A stretch of DNA of 62,500 bases. Source: Nemertoderma westbladi. Lineage: Eukaryota > Xenacoelomorpha > Nemertodermatida > Nemertodermatidae. The notes beneath the pieces are model-generated. The model saw nothing but the letters and a program-made list of their open reading frames with translations, did not search any database and had not been told where the DNA came from. The translations under genes were made by a program, and so were the position numbers. Of this stretch, positions 33,260-45,200 are shown piece after piece. The DNA is taken from positions 1 to 62,500 of the forward strand of contig JAUCBJ010007597.1 in NCBI GenBank assembly GCA_032718475.1, given 5' to 3'. Position 1 is the first letter of the stretch. Every line of letters begins with the position of its first letter.

Positions 33260-36200
33260 GTAAGTTCGGCAGTTAATAGCTCATCCCTGAAAAATTTGAT
33301 GCCGGTATACGAAAAAAAAAATTCTAACTCATCCAAAAGAAGTCGAATAGTCAAACATCTGTTTAACATATTTAAAGTATTCTTATGAAGATTTTTGAAA
33401 TTTCCGGTTTTCCTTTCTTTAAATAGTAAAAGTTAGTCTAATATTTTTATGATTTTCCTAGGTTATCTATGATTGGTTGCCACTGTCCTCCATTCAGCCT
33501 AACTCCTTGCGTCATATGCAGTGGTCGTCCTGTGGCCATCCAATCAGTGGACACGTTTATGCAACCTGTACCAACACGGCTATCCTTGTTGGACCGAACC
33601 TACCATCCTACGTTGTCCTTCCACACAGGTAGGTCGTCAACGGGGGGGGGGGGGGGGGGGGGGGGTCTGGGGATGGACTTACGACGCAATGTCTCCATTT
33701 AAATAATTTTTTTCACCATTACCGCACGTAGCCTTTCTAATTTAGTTTCAACTGTGTTGTTGGCCTGATCTAATTACATCGAAACTTTAACGGGTGTGGT
33801 TGTGAAATCGTTTAGTTTATTGTTTTGGTTAGAAACACTGTTACTGTAACCTTGTGAGCAAGATCTAACTCAGGTCACCTAATGTTGTGTTCCTCTCTCT
33901 AGATAAACTAACCCAGGTCACCTAATGTTGTGTTCCTTTCCCTGGATAAACTAACCCACGTCACCTAATGTTGTGTTCCTCTCTCTAGATAAACTAACCC
34001 AGGTCACCTAATGTTGTGTTCCTCTCTCTAGATAAACTAACCCAAGTCACCTAATGTTGTGTTCCTTTCCCTGGATAAAGTAACCCAGGTCACCTAATGT
34101 TGTGTTCCTCTCTCTAGATAAACTAACCCAGGTCACCTAATGTTGTGTTCCTCTCTCTAGATAAACTAACCCAGGTCACCTAATGTTGTGTTCCTATCTC
34201 TAGATAAACTAACCCAGGTCACCTAATGTTGTGTTCCTCTCTCTAGATAAACTAACCCAGGTCACCTAATGTTATGTTATTCCTCTCTCTAGATAAACTA
34301 ACCCAGGTCACCTAATGTTGTGTTCCTCTCTCTAGATAAACTAACCCAGGTCACCTAATGTTGTGTTCCTCTCTCTAGATAAACTAACCCAAGTCACCTA
34401 ATGTTGTGTTCCTTTCCCTGGATAAACTAACCCAGGTCACCTAATGTTGTGTTCCTCACTCTAGATAAACTAACCCAGGTCTCCTAATGTTGTGTTCCTC
34501 TTTCTAGATAAACTAACCCAGGTCACCTAATGTTGTGTTCCTCTCTCTAGATAAACTAACCCAGGTCACCTAATGTTATGTTATTCCTCTCTCTAGATAA
34601 ACTAACCCAGGTCACCTAATGTTGTGTTCCTCTCTCTAGATAAACTAACCCAGGTCACCTAATGTTGTGTTCCTCTCTCTAGATAAACTAACCCAGGTCA
34701 CCTAATGTTATGTTATTCCTCTCTCTAGATAAACTAACCCAGGTCACCTAATGTTGGGTTCCTCTCTCTAGATAAACCAACCCAGGTCACCTAATGTTGT
34801 GTTCCTCTCTCTAGATAAACTAACCCAGGTCACCTAATGTTGTGTTCCTTTCCCTGGATAAACTAACCCACGTCACCTAATGTTGTGTTCCTCTCTCTAG
34901 ATAAACTAACCCAGGTCACCTAATGTTGTGTTCCTCTCTCTAGATAAACTAACCCAAGTCACCTAATGTTGTGTTCCTTTCCCTGGATAAAGTAACCCAG
35001 GTCACCTAATGTTGTGTTCCTCTCTCTAGATAAACTAACCCAGGTCACCTAATGTTGTGTTCCTCTCTCTAGATAAACTAACCCAGGTCACCTAATGTTG
35101 TGTTCCTATCTCTAGATAAACTAACCCAGGTCACCTAATGTTGTGTTCCTCTCTCTAGATAAACTAACCCAGGTCACCTAATGTTATGTTATTCCTCTCT
35201 CTAGATAAACTAACCCAGGTCACCTAATGTTGTGTTCCTCTCTCTAGATAAACTAACCCAGGTCACCTAATGTTGTGTTCCTCTCTCTAGATAAACTAAC
35301 CCAAGTCACCTAATGTTGTGTTCCTTTCCCTGGATAAACTAACCCAGGTCACCTAATGTTGTGTTCCTCACTCTAGATAAACTAACCCAGGTCTCCTAAT
35401 GTTGTGTTCCTCTCTCTAGATAAACTAACCCAGGTCACCTAATGTTGTGTTCCTCTCTCTAGATAAACTAACCCAGGTCACCTAATGTTATGTTATTCCT
35501 CTCTCTAGATAAACTAACCCAGGTCACCTAATGTTGTGTTCCTCTCTCTAGATAAACTAACCCAGGTCACCTAATGTTGTGTTCCTCTCTCTAGATAAAC
35601 TAACCCAGGTCACCTAATGTTATGTTATTCCTCTCTCTAGATAAACTAACCCAGGTCACCTAATGTTGGGTTCCTCTCTCTAGATAAACCAACCCAGGTC
35701 ACCTAATGTTGTGTTCCTCTCTCTAGATAAACTAACCCAGGTCACCTAATACTGTGTTCCTCTCTCTAGATAAACTAACCCAGGTCACCAAATGTTGCGT
35801 TCCTCTCTCTAGATAAACTATCCCAGGTCACCTAATGTTGTGTTCCTCTCTCTAGATAAACTAACCCAGGTCACCTAATGTTGTGTTCCTCTCTCCAGAT
35901 AAACTATCCCAGGTCACCTAATGTTGGGTTCCTCTCTCTAGATAAACCAACCCAGGTCACCTAATGTTGTGTTCCTCTCTCTAGATAAACTAACCCAGGT
36001 CACCTAATGTTGTGTTCCTCTCTCTAGATAAACTAACCCAGGTCACCTAATGTTATGTTCCTCTCTATAGATAAACTAACCCAGGTCACCAAATGTTGCG
36101 TTCCTCTCTCTAGATAAACTAACCCAGGTCACCTAATGTTGTGTTCCTCTCTCTAGATAAACTAACCCAGGTCACCAAATGTTGCGTTCCTCTCTCTAGA

Positions 36201-39200
36201 TAAACTATCCCAGGTCACCTAATGTTGTGTTCCTCTCTCTAGATAAACTAACCCAGGTAACCTAATGTTGTGTTCCTCTCTCCAGATAAACTATCCCAGG
36301 TCACCTAATGTTGTGTTCCTCTCTCTAGATAAACTAACCCAGGTCACCTAATGTTGTGTTCCTCTCTCCAGATAAACTATCCCAGGTCACCTAATGTTGG
36401 GTTCCTCTCTCTAGATAAACTAACCCAGGTCACCTAATGTTGTGTTCCTCTCTCTAGATAAACTAACCCAGGTCACCTAATGTTGTGTTCCTCTCTATAG
36501 ATAAACTAACCCAGGTCACCAAATGTTGCGTTCCTCTCTCTAGATAAACTATCCCAGGTCACCTAATGTTGCGTTCCTTTCCCTGGATAAACTATCCCAG
36601 GTCACCTAATGTTGTGTTCCTCTCTCTAGATAAACTAACCCAGGTCACCTAATGTTGTGCTCCTCTCTCTAGATAAACTAAAAACTAACCCAGGTCACCA
36701 AATGTTGCGTTCCTCTCTCTAGATAAACTATCCTAGGTCACCTAATGTTGTGTTCCTCTCTCTAGATAAACTAACCCAGGTCACCTAATGTTGTGTTCCT
36801 CTCTCTAGATAAACTAACCCAGGTCACCTAATGTTGTGTTCCTCTCTCTAGATAAACTAACCCAGGTCACCTAATGTTGTGTTCCTCTCTCTAGATAAAC
36901 TAACCCAGGTCACCTAATGTTGTGTTCCTCTCTATAGATAAACCAACCCAGGTCACCTAATGTTGTGTTCCTCTCTCTAGATAAACTAACCCAGGTCACC
37001 TAATGTTGTGTTCCTCTCTCTAGATAAACAAACCCAGGTCACCTAATGTTGTGTTCCTCTCTCTAGATAAACTATCCCAGGTCACCTAATGTTGTGTTCC
37101 TCTCTCTAGATAAACTATCCCAGGTCAGCTAATATTGTGTTCCTCTCTCTACTAGATAAACTAACCCAGGTCACCTAATGTTGTGTTCCTCTCTCTAGAT
37201 AAACTAACCCAGGTCACCTAATGTTGTGTTCCTCTCTCTAGATAAACTAACCCAGGTCACCTAATGTTATGTTATTCCTCTCTCTAGATAAACTAACCCA
37301 GGTCACCTAATGTTGTGTTCCTCTCTCTAGATAAACTAACCCAGGTCACCTAATGTTATGTTATTCCTCTCTCTAGATAAACTAACCCAGGTCACCTAAT
37401 GTTGTGTTCCTCTCTCTAGATAAACTAACCCAGGTCACCTAATGTTGTGTTCCTCTCTCTAGATAAACTAACCCAGGTCACCTAATGTTGTGTTCCTCTC
37501 TCTAGATAAACTAACCCAGGTCACCTAATGTTGTGTTCCTCTCTCTAGATAAACTAACCCAGGTCACCAAATGTTGCGTTCCTCTCTCTAGATAAACTAA
37601 CCCAGGTCACCAAATGTTGCGTTCCTCTCTCTAGATAAACTAACCCAGGTCACCAAATGTTGCGTTCCTCTCTCTAGATAAACTAACCCAGGTCACCAAA
37701 TGTTGCGTTCCTCTCTCTAGATAAACTAACCCAGGTCACCTAATGTTGTGTTCCTCTCTCTAGATAAACTAACCCAGCTCACCTAATGTTGTGTTCCTCT
37801 CTCTAGATAAACTAACCCAGGTCACCTAATGTTGTGTTCCTCTCTCTAGATAAACTAACCCAGGTCACCAAATGTTGCGTTCCTCTCTCTAGATAAACTA
37901 ACCCAGGTCACCAAATGTTGCGTTCCTCTCTCTAGATAAACTAACCCAGGTCACCTAATGTTGTGTTCCTCTCTCTAGATAAACTAACCCAGGTCACCTA
38001 ATGTTGTGTTCCTCTCTCTAGATAAACTATCCCAGGTCACCTAATATTGTGTTCCTCTCTCTACTAGATAAACTAACCCAGGTCACCTAATGTTGTGTTC
38101 ATATCTCTAGATAAACAAACCCAGGTCACCTAATGTTGTGTTCCTCTCTCTTATAGATAAACCGCAACACATTGAGTTCGAACACCAACTCCGTAAGGGG
38201 GACTGGTTAGCCGGGCAAACTTTGTTCCGCACGAAACGACCCGAGGAAAGTCCGTTGCGGAAAGCCACACTGAAGGAACGAAAGAACCGATTGTTAAAGG
38301 TAAGTAAGTAGGGGGCATTGAGAGAGGACACGGAATAAAAAATAAATCACGGATTAGATACACTTAATCCCATCTTCTACCGTCTTCCCAAACTGTCTGT
38401 GAACCTTCACATGGATGGTATTTTGGTATTCACGTGCTGCGCGACTTGCTATGTTGGGTTGGCGGTTGGTTGGTATCTAATAATTTAGATTATCTTTAAT
38501 TACCACTAAAAAGGAGAAAATTATCTGATTTACAAATAATATCCATAATTTGGCGTTCGCTTATTTGACTGCCATCACATATGAAATAAATTAATAAACC
38601 AAACAATAATTTGGTATTTTATTTTCAAATCTGCGTGAAATACGCCGTGAAATAAAGTAAACTCAATGATGGGCTGTGGGGGCTATACATAACGACGTGA
38701 AATAAAGTAACAGTATTCGATTCGATTTATTATTGTTTTTATATTGGTTGTGATGGGAGATCTGGTTAACACGCAGACAAATAGATTAAGTAGAAGTTGT
38801 TACCCAAAAACCAAATAAATAAAATGAAATGAATCGAAAAGTGGAGTGTTAACAGTCGTAAAATATCAGACCAGGTGAACCGGTACCAGTATACCGGTAT
38901 GTAAACTCTTTCATTTTCTATTATTCTCTCTCAATTCTATCTGGCTTTACCGGTATCATACAACAATATTCCCATTGCCAACGTTTGTTATGTGGACCCC
39001 TGTTGCCTCATACAATTATTTATGCACAATAATACTAATTATTATTAACTATTTGTACCCTTATAATATGGTCGCGGTCTGTATTAGTTGACCCTTATAC
39101 TTACATACTAACTGTACCTTAGACAAAATACTTTTTAGGTAATATATTCTAATAATCTTATTGTGCTTGATTTATTTTGCTGGAATAAAATATTTATTAT

Positions 39201-42200
39201 TGATGTTATGGGTGAATTATTTATTATTGATGTTATGGGTGAATGAGTGGTTTCATATTATTACAACTTTTTGTTGGGCACAGTTTTTGCACTACTACTA
39301 GGATCGGCATGCTGCATTGCAGCTGCATTTTTAAGAATGCTGTGCCGGCTTGTCAACAAAATTGCACCGCCACAACTCCCTATCACCCATGACATTTGCT
39401 AGATCATCCGCATCTTTAAGGCCAGTGTCCTTTAAGATGCGTCTCAAGAAAGTCATGGGCTGTCCACCATGCTTATTCACTCCATGAGGCTGCCAAAGTA
39501 CAAGATTATGCACTGGCTGGTCCTCACGGCGAAAGCAATGTCCTGCAAAGTGGAGGCGGCTTTGTTCTAGTGTCAAGCTTGGGGGAACCAATGAGACACC
39601 TCCAATGTTATATAGTGTCTGGTTGGAGATGTGTGCATTGTACTTGACACAATGAACCCGGCGTAGCATTCTTGTGAATGTGCCATCCAGAGATTTGGTG
39701 TCCTCAGCAGTTAGAGCCCAGCATGGACTTCCATAGAGGAGTACTGGAACTACTGCTGCTCTAAATAATCGGACCTTAAGTTTCCGATTAATTCTCGGTG
39801 ACTTCCAAATCCTGGAAAGCCTATTCAAGGCTGCCCATGCCTTTCCCTTACGTATTCGAAGGTCCTCACCTGACTTCCGGATCCATGATCCCAGGTAACA
39901 GAAGTCGTCCACATGCTCAAGCATACCATCCTTTGAGCTTATGCTCATCCGATCAGAGACTTGCTGAGGACTTTCAAAGTTAACTGTCAGAATTTTGGTC
40001 TTTCTGAAGTTAATAAAAAGACCAACACTAGAAGCAGCATGTTCTAATGAGCTGAGGAGCCGTTGGGCTCCCTCTAATGATTCTGAGAGTACTCCTAAGT
40101 CATCAGCAAAGTCTAGATCAGTTAGGTACTTGGCAGGATTTCCTCGACTTCTGGAGCCAGTAGGTGGAGTTATCATCACCCCATCATCATTATGATGATC
40201 TAAGGACATGCGTAGAACAAGGTCAACCACAATAATGAACAAGAATGGTGCAAGTGTGTCTCCTTGGAGGACGCCACATAACACTTCAAATAACACTTCA
40301 AATAACAGTTTTTGCAAAGTCGGCAATGACGTCCAGGTGGGATCGAACAGGTGACCCCCGTGTTGGAAGTCTGACGCTCTAACCAACCAACAGTGGCAGC
40401 ATATCATGGTATTGACGGAGTGGAGGCCATGATGAGGTATAATGCGGACATACAAGGAATCAGGTAGTATTTCAGCAGGTCTATCTTTTACCTGAGCCGC
40501 TAGCTGAATGGTTAGAGCGTCAGACTTCCAAACTGGAGCTCACTAGTTCGATCCCACCTGGACGTCATTGCCAACTTTGCAAAAGCTGTGCCCAACAACA
40601 AAGATGGGATTCTTAAATTTTATACTTAATTAGTTAAATATTCATATTCAATTCAAAATAGTTGAAATTTTAGTTAACTTTTAGTTCAACTGTGATTTTC
40701 GATTTAGTCACCCAAAAATTAGTTGCTGATAATAGGCATAATGAAAGTACAAAGCTGGCCTGGGTTATTTATGAAAATATTTTTTCAATGATATTAATTG
40801 TTAATAACTTGTTAACTCTTTACTGCTATTAACTCATTAAAATCCGTGTTTAAAACTTCTCTAGTTTTTTTTAACCATAAGAGTCATTTTTAATAATCTG
40901 TTGTTATCCATTTCTAAATGGGAAAATTATTTCTCGAAATGCTGTGTAACTTATTTTATTTTCATTCTAGAACGTAATTCAACCCAATAAGGTTGTAGTA
41001 GAAGGAGTTCGAGCTCGGATAGAGGAACGCTTACGCCGGCATTCCCAACTGCCGGGTTCGATTATTAAACGTAAATACGAGAAGAAGCGAGCGGCGTTGC
41101 GTTGCCGCACCCGTGACGGAGTCGGGAAGAAGCGAATCAAATCGTCGAACAACTCGAACAGCTGGTTGAGGAGTTCCTACGATATTGATAACATCGTGAT
41201 ACCGACGGGTTACGCAACAACGCACGTAGAAGTGCCGCAATATAAGGAGATCGCAACTCCGCAATTCAGACTGCAACCCCTCAACCTAATAAATCAACCT
41301 TCTTCCTCTGTAAGGGTACCGCAATACATACGGCAACCCCTTAACCCAATTCCTTATTTCTTCCCCTTAAACTTATATTTCTTCCGCTCTAACCTCTAAG
41401 GCGCCCCTAAGAGGACATGAAATCCTCGTTTTGTTTCTTGTATATGTCAATATATTGAGTTAGAAGACATGCTCTCTAACTCAATGTAATTAAGTTAGAG
41501 AGCATGTCTTCTAACTGAATATGATATTGAGTTAGCGGACATTATACAAGAAAAAAGCGAGGATTTCATGTCCCCTTAGGGGCTCCGTAAACCTCCCTAT
41601 TCCTTCCCCACTAACTTCCCTATTCCTTCCCCACTAACTTCCCTATTCCTTCCCCACTAACTTCCCTATTCCTTCCCCACTAACTTCCCTATTATTTCCC
41701 CACTAACTTCCCTATTCCTTCCCCACTAACTTCCTCTTTTCTTACCCACTAACTTCCCTATTATTTCCCCACTAACTTCCCTATTCCTTCCCCACTAACT
41801 TCCTCTTTCCTTCCCCACTAACTTCCAAATTATTTCCCCACTAACTTCCCTATTCTTTCCCCACTAACTACCCTATTTCTTCCCCACTAACTTCCCTATT
41901 CATTCCCCACTAACTTCCCTATTCCTTCCCCACAAACTTCCAAATTATTTCCCCACTAACTTCCCTAATCCTTCCCCACTAACTACCCTATTCCTTCCCC
42001 ACTAACTTCCCTATTCATTCCCCACTAACTTCCCTATTCCTTCCCCACTAACTTCCAAATTATTTCCCCACTAACTTCCCTATTCCTTCCCCACTAACTT
42101 CCCTATTCCTTCCCCACTAACTTCCCTATTCCTTCCCCATTAACTTCCCTATTCCTTCCCCACTAACTTCCCTATTCCTTCCCCACTAACTTCCCTATTC

Positions 42201-45200
42201 CTTCCCCACTAACTTCCCTATTCCTTCCCCACTAACTTCCATATTCCTTCCCCACTAACTTCCCTATTCCTTCCCCACTAACTTCCCTATTCCTTCCCCA
42301 CTAACTTCCCTATTCCTTCCCCACTAACTTCCCTATTCCATCCCCACTAACTTCCAAATTATTTCCCCACTAACTTCCCTATTCTTTCCCCACTAACTAC
42401 CCTATTCCTTCCCCACTAACTTCCCTATTCCTTACCCACTAACTTCCCTATTCCTTCCCCACTAACTCCCCCATTCCTTCCCCACTAACTTCCCTATTCA
42501 TTCCCCACTAACTTCCCTATTCCTTCCCCACTAACTTCCCTATTCCTTCCCCACTAACTTCCCTATTCCATCCCCACTAACTTCCCTATTCCTTCCCCAC
42601 TAACTTCCAAATTATTTCCCCACTAACTTCCCTATTCCTTCCCCACTAACTTCCCTATTCCTTCCCCACTAACTTCCCTATTCCTTCCCCACTAACTTCC
42701 CTATTCCTTCCCCACTAACTTCCCTATTCCTTCCCCACTAAATTCCCTATTCCTTCCCCACTAACTTCCCTATTCCTTCCCCACTAACTTCCCTATTCCT
42801 TCCCCACTAACTTCCCTATTCCTTCCCCACTAACTTCCCTATTCCTTCCCCACTAACTTCCCTATTCCTTCTCCACTAACTTCCCTATTCCTTCCCCACT
42901 AACTTCCATATTCCTTCCCCACTAACTTCCCTATTCCTTCCCCACTAACTTCCCTATTCCATCCCCACTAACTTCCAAATTATTTCCCCACTAACATCCC
43001 TATTCTTTTCCCACTAACTACCCTATTCCTTCCCCACTAACTTCCCTATTCCTTACCAACTAACTTCCCTATTCCTTCCCCACTAACTTCCATATTCCTT
43101 CCCCACTAACTTCCCTATTCCTTCCCCACTAACTTCCCTATTCCTTCCCCACTAACTTCCCTATTCCTTCCCCACTAACTTCCCTATTCCTTCCCCACTA
43201 ACTTCCCTATTCCATCCACACTAACTTCCCTATTCCTTCCCCACTAACTTCCCTATTCCTTCCCCACTAACTTCCCTATTCCTTCCCCACTAACTTCACT
43301 ATTCCTTCCCCCCTAACTTCCCTATTCCTTCCCCACTAACTTCCCTATTCCTTCCCCACTAACTTCCCTATTCCTTCCCCACTAACTTCCCTATTCCTTC
43401 CCCACTAACTTCCCTATTCCATCCCCACTAACTTCCAAATTATTTCCCCACTAACTTCCCTATTCATTCCCCACTAACTTCCCTATTCCTTCCCCACTAA
43501 CTTCCAAATTATTTCCCCACTAACTTCCCTATTCCTTCCCCACTAACTTCCCTATTCCTTCCCCACTAACTTCCCTATTCCTTCCCCACTAACTTCCCTA
43601 TTCCTTCCCCACTAACTTCCCTATTCCTTCCCCACTAACTTCCCTATTCCTTCCCTATTCCTTCCCCACTAACTTCCCTATTCCTTCCCCACTAACTTCC
43701 CTATTCCTTCCCCACTAACTTCCCTATTCCTTCCCCACTAACTTCCCTATTCCTTCCCCACTAACTTCCCTATTCCTTCCCCACTAACTTCCCTATTCCT
43801 TCCCCACTAACTTCCCTATTCCTTCCCCACTAACTTCCCTATTCCTTCCCCACTAACTTCCCTATTCCTTCCCCACTAACTTCCCTATTCCTTCCCCACT
43901 AACTTCCCTATTATTTCCCCACTAACTTCCCTATTCCTTCCCCACTAACTTCCTCTTTCCTTCCCCACTAACTTCCAAATTATTTCCCCACTAACTTCCC
44001 TATTCTTTCCCCACTAACTACCCTATTCCATCCCCACTAACTTCCCTATTCCTTCCCCACTAACTTCCCTATTCCTTCCCCACTAACTTCCCTATCCTTT
44101 CCCACTAACTTCCCTATTCCTTCCCCACTAACTTCCCTATCCTTTCCCACTAACTTCCCTATTCCTTCCCCACTAACTTCCCTATTCCATCCCCACTAAC
44201 TTCCCTATTCCTTCCCCACTAACTTCCCTATTCCATCCCCACTAACTTCCCTATTCCTTCCCCACTAACTTCCCTATTCATTCCCCACTAACTTCCCTAT
44301 TCCTTCCCCACTAACTTCCAAATTATTTCCCTACTAACTTCCCTATTCTTTCCCCACTAACTACCATATTCCTTCCCCACTAACTTCCCTATTCCTTCCC
44401 CACTAACTTCCCTATTCCATCCCCACTAACTTCCCTATTCCTTCCCCACTAACTTCCCTATTCCTTCCCCACTAACTTCCCCATTCCTTCCCCACTAACT
44501 TCCCTATTCCTTCCCCACTAACTTCCCTATTCCTGCCCCACTAACTTCCCTATTCCTTCCCCACTAACTTCCCTATTCCATCCCCACTAACTTCCCTATT
44601 CCTTCCCCACTAACTTCCCTATTCCTTCCCCACTAACTTCCCTATTCCTTCCCCACTAACTTCCCTATTCCTTCCCCACTAACTTCCCTATTCCTTCCCC
44701 ACTAACTTCCCTATTCCATCCCCACTAACTTCCAAATTATTTCCCCACTAACTTCCCTATTCATTCCCCACTAACTTCCCTATTCCTTCCCCACTAACTT
44801 CCAAATTATTTCCCCACTAACTTCCCTATTCCTTCCCCACTAACTTCCCTATTCCTTCCCCACTAACTTCCCTATTCCTTCCCCACTAACTTCCCTATTC
44901 CTTCCCCACTAACTTCCCTATTCCTTCCCCACTAACTTCCCTATTCCTTCCCTATTCCTTCCCCACTAACTTCCCTATTCCTTCCCCACTAACTTCCCTA
45001 TTCCTTCCCCACTAACTTCCCTATTCCTTCCCCACTAACTTCCCTATTCCTTCCCCACTAACTTCCCTATTCCTTCCCCACTAACTTCCCTATTCCTTCC
45101 CCACTAACTTCCCTATTCCTTCCCCACTAACTTCCCTATTCCTTCCCCACTAACTTCCCTATTCCTTCCCCACTAACTTCCCTATTCCTTCCCCACTAAC

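Larger units (their letters stand above)
39262..40412 (-). repeat. tRNA-derived SINE split by a LINE insertion
   Basis: Read on the minus strand, 40,400 to 40,305 has the tRNA-like sequence TGGTTAGAGCGTCAGACTT and TGTTCGATCCCACC (A- and B-box-like). The SINE tail (CTGTGCCCAACAA) lies on the other side of the LINE at 39,265-39,285. A second, unbroken copy lies at 40,492-40,601 on the opposite strand. Confidence 0.75.
38300..40970. other. KANSL1 intron 3
   Basis: AT-rich intron containing two tRNA-derived SINEs in opposite orientation, one of them split by a LINE insertion. Outside these elements I see only a short direct repeat of TTATTATTGATGTTATGGGTGAAT at 39,190-39,244 and low-complexity sequence. 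Confidence 0.6.

Noticed and set aside
33067-33276. Alternative frame of the first KANSL1 exon with an attractive EGDWFVHWGYTRP peptide
   Set aside because: Joined to the next exon it meets a stop after two codons, and it lacks the KRRRLVR motif. The other frame joins cleanly and matches the family.
40492-40601. Functional tRNA gene
   Set aside because: A- and B-box-like sequences are present but stems do not pair properly, and the same unit with the same 3' tail occurs nearby in inverted orientation, as expected of a SINE.
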